Positions 1 through 11,275 of a DNA stretch of 64,000 nucleotides are shown piece by piece. Numbering within the stretch: the first letter of the stretch is position 1; each line of letters starts with the position of its first letter. A program made the translations under genes and the position numbers. The stretch is from Anagrus nilaparvatae (lineage: Eukaryota > Arthropoda > Insecta > Hymenoptera > Mymaridae), in contig JAKSXM010000007.1 in NCBI GenBank assembly GCA_022575985.1, positions 69,935,001 through 69,999,000 of the forward strand, read 5' to 3'. The notes beneath the pieces are model-generated. The model ran no database searches, was not told the DNA's origin, and saw only the letters and a list, made by a program, of their open reading frames with translations.

Positions 1-507
1 TAATTTTTTAATATATTCATTTATATTTTGTTTAAAATTAATAACATTGCCGGAATAAGCGTATTGATTCCCTTTAATTCGATATATTGTAATAATGGGA
101 TGAATTTGAGCTATCGACATCTGTTCTATGTAACTTAAATCTTTTAATTCATCTGGTACTGTTCCTGGATTCATATTATTAGAATTTGTATATTTGTCAG
201 ATTTGTAACAATCAGTACATAAGTTATCTGATTTTAGTATGATATCAAAAAATTTTTTATCACATTGAAGACATTCTTTATATTTTATGTTATTACAATG
301 TGTATCGAATTGTTGTCCTGCTTTAATTGTATTTTCTGTGTATAATTTTTTAAAATTATAATTATTTGCAAAATTATTATTGCTAGTATTAATATTATCA
401 TTGGAATTATTTTCTTCATTTTCTAATGTTTTTATTCTTCCATTTCTTATTCGTTCACGCTGCTGTTGTTTTCTTTGTTTGTATGACATCTTCTTTACTT
501 TTGGCAT
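1..507 (-). CDS. Helitron-type Rep/helicase protein, N-terminal fragment (cut by window edge)
   Basis: An open frame runs from ATG at 507-505 to position 1 with no stop (169 codons) and continues off the window. It starts with a basic, Gln/Arg-rich segment (MPKVKKMSYKQRKQQQRERI), then an Asn-rich linker. Next comes a Cys pair region (CLQCDKKFF, then LCTDC) that looks zinc-binding. The end contains VPDELKDLSYIEQMSIAQIH and YRIKGNQYAYSGNVINF. That last part matches what I know of the conserved segment (VPxEL..LT.IEEMLI..., YRL.GGQ.GY.GNVINF) found just before the Rep nuclease-like domain of Helitron and PIF1-helicase transposon proteins in insects. The rolling-circle nuclease and helicase domains would lie outside the window, so whether the element is intact cannot be judged. 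Host-gene origin is unlikely. Confidence 0.72.
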   Translation of the reverse strand, partial: MPKVKKMSYKQRKQQQRERIRNGRIKTLENEENNSNDNINTSNNNFANNYNFKKLYTENTIKAGQQFDTHCNNIKYKECLQCDKKFFDIILKSDNLCTDCYKSDKYTNSNNMNPGTVPDELKDLSYIEQMSIAQIHPIITIYRIKGNQYAYSGNVINFKQNINEYIKKL

Positions 508-1790
508 GATATATTCTGAAATTATATAATTTATTATAGTGATAAAAGTGATAAATATATTTTTCCGGGGCATCATAAAAATAATTGATTTTGGTACAAA
601 TCATTATAAATTTTATCGAGTGAAAAATAATTGGGTATGGTAGTTATTAGTTTTTAATGAATGTTGTTGTTTTTAAAAAAATTTTTTTATTTTAAAAATT
701 ATCAGGATGTTAAATTTTTTTTTTATTAAATAGAGGAAAATAATAAAATTAAAATAAAAGTTTATATTAATGTTTATTTTTGTATGTAAATATTTAAATT
801 TATTAATGCTGCATTATATGATTTTAAATATATGGCTTATTTTCATTTTTTATATAATAATATAGATTTAAAGAAATAACCTAAAAGTTTGGTTTTAGTA
901 TTGTAATTTTTACAAAATATAAAATAAAAATTATTTTTATTAAATGGTTTAATTGTTACTGTTTTAAAAACTTATTAAATACAAAAAAGTGTTTAAAACC
1001 GTATATATATAAGATAATAATTATTATAATTATTATAATAATTCTTATAATTTATAAGAAATATTTAATGTTGGATTAAATATTTAAATATTTAATTTAT
1101 TAAATATTTAATTTATTAAATATTCAATGTCAAAATGGAATATGGTACTTTCTACAGAATTCCTTACTATTTTTCTAAATTTGGATTTATTATAGACTTT
1201 TCCTATAACCTCATTCCTGAAATAACAGTTATTACTTGAATAATTTATATCAAATCACAATTTTAAAATTATAAAATACTTACTTATTAGTTAGTTTGTC
1301 TAAATCAGAAAAATTAAATATCAGATTTATTTTTGAAGGCATTTCGATTTTACTCAATTCTAAATAAATAAAATAATCATTTATTAATATTATGAAAAAA
1401 AAAATTTATTAGCAATTGTTATAGTTTACCCATTCATATAATATACAATGAAACATATTTTCATAGTTTAACACATGTTTAATTATATATAAAATTTTTT
1501 TTTTAAATTAAAGTACTCTCACAATTTATAAAACAATAAAATCAAATAAATATATATATTACCATTATAACATAATAAATATACATTAAGTTATCAAATT
1601 CAAATATTATAATCTTCATGTAATTATAAACACCATAATAAATCACGACGTTAGCGGTCTCTAATAGTAAACTTTCGGAATTATATAGACTTTCCATTAT
1701 TTTATAATTTATATAATTAAACAGAATATGATATTTTGTTATTTGATATTTTGTATGATATATATAATATGATAATTTGATATTTTCTAC
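508..1790. other. AT-rich intergenic stretch, no gene seen
   Basis: No coding frame with a plausible protein was found. Around 1075-1130 there is a short run of repeated TAAATATTTAATTTATTAAA units. The rest is plain AT-rich sequence, some of it possibly the 5' flank of the Helitron-type gene that starts at 507. Confidence 0.5.
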
Positions 1791-1794
1791 TGAA

Positions 1795-4075
1795 TGTTTG
1801 TTTTTTTTGCTCTAAAAAACCCTTATGTAAAGTTAAAAGTTCATTTTTTCAAGTTTTTTGGTTGATTATCTTAGAAAATCGAAAAATTTTTTAAGTTAAA
1901 AAATTGAATATTTTTCATCGAATATTTGTTTTTTTTGTTTTAAAAACCTTCTTTGTAAAGTTTAAAGTTCATTTTTTCAATTTTCTTGGTTTGCTATCTT
2001 GAAAAATCGGGTCCGCTAAATCGAAAAATCGCAAAATTTTTTAAGTTAAAAAATTGGATATTTTCTGTTGAATATTCGTTTTTTTTGCCCTAAAAAATTC
2101 TTTTGTAAAGTTAAAATGGTATTTTTTTCAAGTTTTTTGGAAAATCGGGAAATATTTATGGTTGAAAAACTGGATATTTTCTATTGAATATTTGTTTTTC
2201 TTGATTTAAAAAATCCCTTAGTAAAGTTGAAAGTTTATTTTTTCAAGTTTTTTGGTTCGTAATTTTGGAAAATCCGAAAATATATTCGTGTGGAAAATGA
2301 CAAATTATACCTCCAGGGTATCTGTTTCTATTTGGAATGGTAATTTCATCTTAAAAGTCCTTATTTTATCATGTTTTATGTCAAAAATTCATTTTTTCAA
2401 CTTTTTTGGTCCGCCATCTTGGAAAATCGGAAAATTTTGTAGGTTAAAAAATAGAAAATTTTCCACCGAATATTCGTTTTTTTGCCCTAAAAAACCCCCT
2501 TGTAAAGTTAAAAGTTCATTTTTTCAAATTTATCGGGTCGCCACCTTGGAAAATCGGAAAATATATTATGTGGAAAATGAAAAATTATATCTCCGGGGTA
2601 TTCTCTTCTACCTGTAATGATTATTTTCATCTTAAAATTCCTTATTTTATCATGTTTTATGTCAAAAATTCATTTTTTCAAGTTTTTTGGTCCGCCATCT
2701 TGGAAAATAGGAAAATTTTGTATGTTAAAAAATTGAATATTTTCCAACGAATATTCGTTTTTTTGACCTAAAAAACCCTTTTGTAAAGTTAAAAGTTCAT
2801 TTTTTCAAATTTATCGGGTCGCCGTCTTGGAAAATCGGAAAATATATTGTGTGGAAAATGAAAAATTATACCTTCAGGGTATCTTCTTCTACCTAGAATG
2901 ATTATTATCATCTTAAAAGTTCTTATTTTATCATGTTTATGTCGAAAATTCATTTCTTTAAGTTTTTTGGTCCACCATCTTGGAAAATCGGAAAATTTTG
3001 TAGTTTAAAAAATTGAATATTTTCCACCGAATATTCGTTTTTTTGCCCTAAAAAACCCTTTTGTAAAGTTAAAAGTTCATTTTTTCAAATTTATCGGGTC
3101 GCCATCTTGGAAAATCGGAAAATATATTATGTGGAAAATGAAAAATTATACCTTCAGGATATCTGCTTCTACCTAGAATGATTATTTTCATCTTAAAAGT
3201 CCTTATTTTATCATGTTTTATGTCAAAAATTCATTTTTTCAAGTTTTTTGGTCCGCCACCTTGGAAAATCGGAAAATTTTGTAGGTTAAAAAATTGAATA
3301 TTTTCCACCGAATATTCTTTTTTTTACCCTAAAAAACCCTTTTGTAAAGTTAAAAGTTCATTTTTTCAAATTTATCGGGTCGCCATCTTGGAAAATCGGA
3401 AAATATATTATGTGGAAAATGAAAAATTATACCTTCAGGGTATCTTCTTCTACCTAAAATGATTATTTTCTTCTTAAAAGTTCTTATTTTATCATGTTTT
3501 AAGTCAAAAATTCATTTTTTCAAGTTTTTTGGTCCGCCACCTTGGAAAATCGGAAAATTTTGTAGGTTAAAAAATTGAATATTTTCCACCGAATATTCTT
3601 TTTTTTACCCTAAAAAACCCTTTTGTAAAGTTAAAAGTTCATTTTTTCAAATTTATCGGGTCGCCATCTTGGAAAATCGGAAAATATATTGTGTGGAAAG
3701 TGAAAAATTATACCTTCAGGGTATCCTCTTCTACCTAGAATGATTATTTTCATCTTAAAAGTCCTTATTTTATCATGTTTTATGTCAAAAATTCATTTCT
3801 TCAAGTTTTTTGGTCCGCCATCTTGGAAAATCGGAAAATATTTAGGGTTGAAAAACTGGATATTTTCCAGCGAATATTTGTTTTTCTTGCCCTAAAAAAC
3901 CCCCTTGTAAAATTAAAAGTTCATTTTTTCAAATTTATCGGTCCGCCATCTTGGAAAATCGGAAAATATATTTTCGCGGAAAATGAAAAATTATACCTCC
4001 AGGCTATCCGCTATAATCTAGAATGATTATTTTCATCCTGAAAGTGCTTATTTTATCTTGTTTTATGTCTTATAA
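1795..4075. repeat. Tandem array, ~281-bp dimeric monomer, about 8 copies
   Basis: The phrase TCATGTTTTATGTCAAAAAT recurs near 2370, 2650, 2930, 3210, 3492 and 3774, giving a period of about 281 bp. Copies before 2250 are more diverged. Each monomer is itself two related halves that each carry GCCATCTTGGAAAATCGGAA or a close variant. Half-unit spacing alternates at about 128 and 153 bp. Short open frames inside the array (for example at 2252-2617 and 3775-4026) are only translations of the repeat and are not genes. The structure resembles a young satellite or a tandemly amplified transposon interior. Confidence 0.9.
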
Positions 4076-4268
4076 TCGACATTTTGTGTTTTTAATGCTG
4101 TTATTCCCGTAAATTGATAATAATTTCGGTACCATATTATCGATTTGGCTCAAAATCAATACAGACCCTGTTGGTCTTATATCTAACTTATATATAAATT
4201 TTGAACTTAATCGGAGTTCACTGTGACCTTAACGAGTGCGCACAAGAGCGACATTTTGTCACGGGTAT

Positions 4269-4289
4269 AGACTGTGCTTCGCACAGTCT
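4269..4289. repeat. Perfect short hairpin
   Basis: AGACTGTGC and its reverse complement GCACAGTCT are separated by TTC, a 9-bp perfect stem. It abuts the left end of the large palindrome that starts at 4289, so it may be host flank or part of an older insertion. Confidence 0.6.
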
Positions 4290-5103
4290 AATTATAAAAA
4301 GACGAGTAAAAATTTTTTGGAAACTAAGGGCTTGTAAAAAATTTTTGAGGCCTATAGAACTCGTTTCTTTTAAAAATTAGAATTTTGGCAGCAATTTCAA
4401 AATTGGTCATTTTGGGGTAAGAATAGGCATTTGGTTTATTGACTATCGGCATGAGAGATTTAGCGACAAATGATTGCAGTGTGCGGTAACTGAATGGTGA
4501 CACTTATACTAAAAAAATGAGACCAATTGGAAGTATTTTGGTTAACTGGCACGTTTGCAGCTTTGTATTAAAGATTATGAAAAAAATCCTATTTTATAAC
4601 ATTGTTGTATTTTGTAGCTATTCTATCTTATTTTCAATTTTCCGAATTTTCTAGTTACCTAATGAAAATTTTGACGAAATTTTCCGTTTCCTCGAGAATT
4701 TTTACAAAAGACCCCCTTTTTGTAAAAGTTTTGGATGTTTCCGTAACGCTATAGAAATAAAAGAAATAGCAAAATACTAAATACCACAATGTTATCAAAT
4801 AGGATTTTTTCGTAATCTTTAATACTAAGCTGCAAACGTGCCAGTTAACCTAAATACTTCCAATTGGTCTCATTTTTTTGGTATAAGTGTCACCATTCAG
4901 TTACACCGTGCACTGCAATTATTTGTCGCTAAATCTCTCATGCCGATAGTCAATAAACCAAATGCCTATTCTTACCCCAAAATGACCAATTTTGAAATTG
5001 CTGCCAAAATTCTAATTTTTAAAAGAAACGAGTTCTATAGGCCTCAAAAATTTTTTACAAGCCCTTAGTTTCCAAAAAATTTTTACTCGTCTTTTTATAA
5101 TTA
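4289..5103. mobile_element. Foldback element: giant palindrome with arms of ~330 bp
   Basis: The left arm starts TAATTATAAAAAGACGAGTA and the right arm ends with its reverse complement (ACTCGTCTTTTTATAATTA). The arms match almost base for base through the stretch that includes GTTAACTGGCACGTTTGCAG (left) and its complement near 4833-4852 (right). The unpaired centre is about 4630-4765. No transposase frame is present, so this is a non-autonomous long-TIR element. TA could be the target duplication, but the ends are themselves palindromic, so this is ambiguous. The 76-codon frame at 4838-5068 is only the arm read through. Confidence 0.85.
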
Positions 5104-5133
5104 TTTGTTTAACAGATATGATAATTAAAGTCC

Positions 5134-5733
5134 AACTCCATGCTGACAAAATCTGGAACCTGGAAAAAAAGTTAAACAAAGAGATTAATTCTTAAATTTT
5201 TAAAAAAAGTTTCATAAAAAAATTTTATACTAATCTGATCTCTATTTTTCTGGTGCAACTTCATCTTCTTGATATAAATTAGTACCTGAAAAAAATAATT
5301 AACAATAATTAACAACAATATGTGTACATATTATACCAGTTTTTTATAAAATTGAAATTATATCAGAAGACAAAATATTGCAATCAAAGTCTCCTACTCA
5401 TGGGAATTAAAAGAAACCAAAAAGAAACTACTTTATCATTTGTTGGTTTCATATTTTTTTTTATGCATTCCTGCATGAGGAGATTGCAATATTTTGTCTT
5501 CTGCTATAATTTCAATTTTATAAAAAACTGGTATAATATGTACACATATTGTTGTTAATTATTGTTAATTATTTTTTTCAGGTACTAATTTATATCAAGA
5601 AGATGAAGTTGCACCAGAAAAATAGAGATCAGATTAGTATAAAATTTTTTTATGAAACTTTTTTTAAAAATTTAAGAATTAATCTCTTTGTTTAACTTTT
5701 TTTCCAGGTTCCAGATTTTGTCAGCATGGAGTT
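5134..5733. mobile_element. Second giant palindrome with arms of ~250 bp
   Basis: The left arm is 5134-5385 and the right arm about 5482-5733. They are nearly identical in inverted orientation, beginning AACTCCATGCTGACAAAATC on the left. The spacer is about 95 bp and contains the partly complementary AGAAACCAAAAAGAAAC-type sequence. Only 30 bp separate this palindrome from the previous one. Read on the + strand, the right arm holds splice-acceptor-like tracts (TTTTTTTCAG before GTACTAATTT, and TTTTTTTCCAG before GTTCC), as if gene exons had been duplicated head to head. The open frame at 5322-5558 is a by-product. Confidence 0.8.
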
Positions 5734-5853
5734 CTAAAGTTCTAATTTGCTTATAAACATATTTGGTAAGTTAATTTAAATATTTTTCAGTATTTTTTAA
5801 TAGTTTATAATTATTTTTGTAGTTATTTTTAACCAGAATCATTTTTTTTTCAG

Positions 5854-6135
5854 TTTTTTTCTATTTTTGGATGCTGACGCGAGGCTGATCTTGGGTGTTT
5901 TAGCATCAGAAATGTTAGATGATCCTATTGATATGTTACAACAATTTTATGTGGTCCTGATAGTGAAGATTTAACAGAAGAAATCATTTGGTAAGGTTAA
6001 ATTTAGTATTTTAATGATTTTACGCTTTAATATTTAACATTTTTATGGATTTTTAGGGAAACGGAAGAACCAAGTTTTAAGATTGTGGACCGATCATTGC
6101 CTATCACATCTCAGGACTTTCAGGATGTAAATTAG
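5854..6135 (+). pseudogene. Decayed two-exon coding fragment, product not recognised
   Basis: An acceptor-like tract ends in CAG at 5853. The following frame reads DADARLILGVLASEM then LDDPIDMLQQF. A one-base frame change near 5950 is then needed to continue as GPDSEDLTEEII. A GT-AG intron (5991-6055) follows, and the joined codon TG|G leads into ETEEPSFKIVD and ends DFQDVN and a TAG stop at 6133-6135. The matching phase across the intron argues that this was once coding; the frameshift and missing 5' part argue that it is dead. It lies directly downstream of the second palindrome, whose arms may hold earlier exons of the same gene. I do not recognise the family. Confidence 0.45.
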
Positions 6136-7466
6136 ACCCTTTGAAGTGAATTTTGAGAAGAAAAAAGTTGAAAAAAATCATGGCGAAACAAATTTTCTGG
6201 ATGTTTGAAAGCTACCGTCGAGGAGAAAAAAAAGTGGAATAAGTCAAAATGGAAAATTTTTTTTTTTTTTTTAGTAGTTCAGGTAAAAATAAAACTTTTT
6301 CCCAATCATATGTATATATAAAAAGTTAAATGGTTCAGAGTTATTTTAGGTTGAACTGGGCAGCTGAAATCAAAAAAATGAAAAAATCCAACTTTGGAGC
6401 AGCCGTATATCAAAATAATGCATCAGGAAGTCTAAAATAGGAGCGGTTTCACAAATCTCAGGTAAAAAGTGACACAAAAAAAAATTTTTTTTCATTTTTT
6501 ATTTTTCGGCTGGTCGTTCTTCCCTGGACGTGCCCATATATACTTAAAAAGAGCGATTGAAATATATGTATAAGGTGATCTCATATATATAACATTGGGA
6601 GTGCATTTCTCTTTCGAGAAATTTATACAATAAGGTACAGAGATCAAATTTACATTGCTTTTATAGTAACAAGTTTCGATTTTGATAGTATAATTAAATC
6701 TTAACAAATTTATCTTATATTAAAAGTTTTGTTTTAAATAATTCGTTGTAATTTGCAACTTTGCTAATTTGATTCAATTGATATTTAAGTTTATTTAGAC
6801 TTTTTATAATTTTACAACTATTAAGACAAAAAAAATGTTAAATAAAAATATTTGATTTCTGAGCTAACAATTATTTGCTTTATTTTTTCAATAAACTGCC
6901 CACGATTCGAATGATTCTTATTAAAAATTTAAATAATTATAAAATTTTCTTATATTTAGTCATTTTTTCATAAAATTAACCATTTTTATGAAAAAAAATT
7001 AGTTTACATTTTTTTTTAATTATTATAGTTTTTTGGTGAAATCTACTAAATATTTGGTAATCTTTATTGAATTTTTTGGTTCTAAAAACCAAAATTTAAT
7101 TAGTTTCTACTAAATGAAAATTTTCTAAAATTTTGGTTATGTAACCATACTCTTTTTAATGTCAAGATTGACGGATATTTTTTAATTATTTCAGCAGCAT
7201 AATTTAAAATACCCTGCCAACTAGCTGGCACTGAGGTTCCTCAAACAATGGGCTGTAATCTTAATTTACAACAAATATTATTGATTACAACCATGCAATT
7301 ATACATACATTTTTCGTTTTTAGTCTAGCGTCCATGGATTGGTCGCGTCGGCGTTAATGGATTTTAAATCATTTTCGCATAATTAAAAAGAGACAAATAT
7401 AAAAAAAGCTTATTTTATTTTTTTTTATAAAATTTTATTTTATTAGAATATATAATTATCCCTTAA
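6136..7466. other. Non-coding stretch, no clear feature
   Basis: Only AT-rich sequence with homopolymer runs and short stop-ridden frames (for example 6492-6707 on the minus strand) was found. No splice-consistent gene or element ends were recognised. Confidence 0.45.
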
Positions 7467-7475
7467 TAATTAAAA

Positions 7476-7758
7476 GGCTGCGTCTATTTACCCAGAAATT
7501 CTGGATAGATAACCTTGAAATTTCAGAAACTTTTTTTCAAAGATTTTACACATAATAATTAAATTTTTTTTTAAATTACATTTAAATCTTATAAAGTACT
7601 AAAAAAATAGTTAATTTTTCAAAAAAAAATTTTAATATTCAGTGCAGAGTGCAGAAAAGCAAACAAAACAAACCTCAAGTTGAGGTTCAAAATATTTTTT
7701 TTTTGTAAATGTGTGAGTGCATTTTACGTAAAAAATTTCTGGGTAAATAGACTTTGCG
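7476..7758. mobile_element. MITE, 283 bp, with 9-bp target duplication
   Basis: The inverted ends share GTCTATTTACCCAGAAATT (left from about 7482; right complement about 7733-7752). Directly outside, TAATTAAAA occurs at 7467-7475 and again at 7759-7767, a perfect 9-bp direct repeat as expected for a target-site duplication. There is no coding capacity. An 8-9 bp duplication fits hAT-like or Mutator-like elements; the family is not otherwise identifiable. Confidence 0.75.
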
Positions 7759-8279
7759 TAATTAAAATATTGGGTAACATGATTTTTTTGTTTTGTCAAA
7801 GAAATGGTTGGTAACGATGCTAAAATTACAAATATATTCGCTCAATTATTATAAAAAGATAGGAGTTTTTACCAGAATTTATAATAATTTCTTATAATTT
7901 ATTTTCTCAGTGCACTTCTTGCATTTCAAGATTTTAACATTATTTATATTATTTCTATTAATCACAAAATAATAAATTATTTAATTCTATAAATTGTTTG
8001 ATTCTTTAAAAAATGCCAATATAACTTTTAAATCTTAATTTTAAAATGCAAACATAACCATTTAATATTTTTAGGCTGTTTATTATTGTTTATAATTTCA
8101 TTAAGCTGCATACATAAATAAACATAGCAACGAGCAAAATAATCCAAGGAAGTCAAAAAGAGGCAAGATTTCCATCACTCTTTCTTGTGTGTTATAATTT
8201 ATATCAAAATAAAAAAAAAAATTGTGATCGGATACAAAAAATTACTATAAACTAAATTTCTAAAACTTGTACTCTCATT

Positions 8280-9234
8280 AAAATAAATTAGATATGTCCA
8301 AAACGAAAAATAAATTTGGTGTTTTATTTATTTTTTATGACAAAGATTTTCAGATTCAAGAATCGAGTAAAAATCATAATTTCAAATATAAGTAATTTCA
8401 TGGAAATGAATGAGGTATTACATCATCCAAATTAAAAAAAAAAAAGTATTTTGAGATTTTTTTAGTAAACAAATTTTTGGAAAAAAAAGTTAGATATTCA
8501 TTCGATAATTGTTTTGAAATATCACTGGTTACAATATTTTAAAATATTATAGTACTTTCATAGAATTAAATGAGGTATTACACAAAAAAAAAAAAAATAA
8601 TGCATTTTTTTTTATTTTTTTTTTTTTTAATTTTGAGAATAAAAATTTTGAAAAAATTAAGTATCAATTCCAAAAAATTACTGTAAACGAGGTTCTTAAA
8701 ACTAGTATTTCCATGGAAATAAATTAGGTACTACGTCCAAAAAGAAAAAAAAGTTTCGTATTTTTTGTATTTTTTTGTGAAAAAAATTTTAGGGAAAAAA
8801 TTTTCAAAAAATTAAGTATCAGATTGGAGATATCAAGTAAAAACCATACTTTCTAGTATAAGTACTTTCATGGAAATGAATGAGGTATTACATCCAAATT
8901 AAAAAAAAAAGGGGGGGTTTGAGATTTTTTTTACAAAAAAATTTTTGGAAAAAAAATTAGGTCTTAATTCGATAATGGTTTTGAAATATCACTAGTTACA
9001 ATATTTTCAGATATTAGTACTTTCATAGAATTAAATTAGGTACCAAAAAAAAAAAAATATTGCATTTTTTTTTATTTTTCTATTTTTTTAATTTTGACAA
9101 AAAAAATTTTGAAAAAATTAAGTATCAGATCCAAAAAATAACAATAAACAAGGTTCTTAAAACTAGTACTTCCATGGAAATAAATTAGGTACTACGTCCA
9201 AAAAGAAATAAAAAATTAGTATTTTTTGTATTTT

Positions 9235-9265
<31 letters not shown>

Positions 9266-9470
9266 TTTTCAGAAAATTAAGTATCCGATTCGAGATATCA
9301 TGTAAAAACCATACTTTCAAATATAAGTACTTTCATGGAAATAAATGAGGTATTACATCCAAATAAAAAAAAAAAAAAAGTACCTCGAGCTTTTTTAGTG
9401 AAAAAATTTTTGAAAAAAAAATTAGGTCTTAATTCCATAATGTTTGTGAAATATCACCGATTACATACAT
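8280..9470. repeat. Nested tandem repeat, ~467-bp unit made of ~155-bp subunits
   Basis: Variants of AGTACTTTCATGGAAATGAA followed by GAGGTATTACATCC recur about every 155 bp. A longer pattern (GAGATATCAAGTAAAAACCAT-type phrase near 8350, 8825 and 9290) recurs about every 467 bp, so three subunits form a higher-order unit. Long A runs (such as 9240-9264) and a G7 run near 8911 interrupt it. The frame at 9335-9577 is not a gene. Confidence 0.75.
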
Positions 9471-9471
9471 A

Positions 9472-9474
<3 letters not shown>

Positions 9475-9503
<29 letters not shown>
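9475..9503. repeat. (AC)n microsatellite
   Basis: This is an uninterrupted AC dinucleotide run at the right edge of the nested tandem repeat. Confidence 0.95.
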
Positions 9504-9507
<4 letters not shown>

Positions 9508-9639
9508 GACTTTTTTTAAAAACAGGTTTTTTAGCTTCCTGGGGTCTCAAAACGTGCTTATATGCCAAAAAATATAAAATCAAATTTTGACCTAACACAA
9601 TGGTTCCTCTTTGAGGAACCAAAAACAAAAATTAAAAAA

Positions 9640-11275
9640 TTATATTCTATAAGAATATCTGATCTTATTTCTTGGAGGTCGTAGATTTTTAATCCGGAGT
9701 CGGATTTATAAAAAAATTTGTCCTTGCATGAGTTTTGGCCATATTTATAAAAGAAAATGACATTTTTTAGCGCTATTTTTTTGTTACAACTTAAAAATTA
9801 ATCAAAAATCAGCTTTCAATCTTCCCAAAAATAAATAAAAGTTGGTCAATGGGACCTAAACAAGAAATCCCTATGGTCAAAAAAATTTTTGTGATGCGTT
9901 TTAACCCAGAACAGCGGATGATTTTATGATTATCATAGATAGAACAGACGTGGAGCCCCATTTCTTAGACAAATTTTATCCTTAATAGGTCAATGGAATT
10001 TCCCAACGGGGATTTAAGTTTATGGCCCACTGAACACGAATATGATATCAATTTTTACGAGATATGTTCCAGTTGCCCACAATAGGCTTCTTTAACTCAT
10101 TAACGCCGGGGCGGAGAGTTTTGGAAATGATCAAAAATAAGTATATTCCCTTATAGATAAGTGGCTAAAAAGTTCATCCTTCCAGTAAAATTCCATGCTC
10201 TTTCAGAATCTGACATTAGCTTTCACCTACAACCCTTAAAAATACCTCCTTTTCGGAGTAGTTTTTACAAATTTAAGGGTAAAGTTCCCATTTCTCTGCC
10301 AAATGACTCCGATTTTCGTGTTCAGCGTCCCAAAACACCTATACTATAGAACAAATCTGGTGTTCGTCAGTGATAATACAACCAAACCCGTATTTTGATT
10401 GGAGTATTACCCCAATCCATCTTTTAAGGGTTGTAAATAGATCCCAAATGAATGAGACCTCAATGTATGCAAAGTTTACTATAAAATATTATTTTCAAAC
10501 ATTTTTCAATAAAATTGGATACCTTTTTCATTGATTTTTCCAAACATTTCCTAATAATGCCTGACCTATCCCTTTCACCCCCGTTTTTAGGATATTTTTA
10601 AGGGTTGTAGGTGAAAACTAATGTCAGATTCTGAAAGAGCATTAAATTTTACTCTTTGGGTGAACTTTTTAGCCACTTATCTATAAGGAAATATACTTTA
10701 TTTTTGCTCATTTCCAAAACTCTCCGCTCCGGCGTAAATAAGTTAAGTTTATTTTTGGGATTTTTTTATACATTCACCAGCGTATTTATGTTTTTTTGAA
10801 CAGCTAAATACGAATAAGATATCGATTTTTACCAGATATGGTTCAATTTCCCTCAATAGGCAACTGTAGGTTGAACTATTCGCTGAACACGAATATGAAA
10901 CCTGTTTTGACTAAGTGATTTAGGTGCCCACTATAGGCAACTTAAGTGAAGTCCCATAATAGACTCATGGTTCAGCACAGTTAATTTCGGATACGTGAAA
11001 ACAGCAATATCTGGGAAATAGGCTGGATGGGGAGAAATCACAAAACTTTTTTTGACAATAGGGATTTCTTGTTTAGGTCCCATTGATCAACTTTTATTTA
11101 TTTTTGAGAAGATTAAGCCGATTTCGGAATGATTTTTAAGTTGTTACAAAAAAATAGTGCTAAAAAATGTCATTTTTTTTTCAAATAAGGCCAGAACTCA
11201 TGCAAGGGCAAATTTTTTTTTAAATTCGATTCCCGATTCGAAGTCTGCGGCCTCAGGTATTCTATAATAAAATTT
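9640..11275. mobile_element. Large foldback element (~1.6 kb) with long degenerate inverted arms
   Basis: Left-arm segments reappear reversed on the right. GGACCTAAACAAGAAATCCC near 9860 pairs with GGGATTTCTTGTTTAGGTCC near 11061-11080. ATAGATAAGTGGCTAAAAAG near 10155 pairs with CTTTTTAGCCACTTATCTAT near 10665. TTTCAGAATCTGACATTAG near 10202 pairs with CTAATGTCAGATTCTGAAA near 10619. The outer ends (TTATATTCTATAAGAATATC at about 9639 and TATTCTATAATAAAATTTT at about 11258) are worn. The centre is about 10330-10430. No transposase frame was seen. The 62-codon frame at 10161-10349 is an arm artefact. Its interior shares phrases with the repeat near 38290-38790. Confidence 0.8.

Noticed and set aside
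2252..4026. Three open frames (121, 67 and 83 codons) with similar peptides
   Set aside because: They are translations of the ~281-bp tandem repeat; similarity follows the DNA repeat, with no start context or protein motif.
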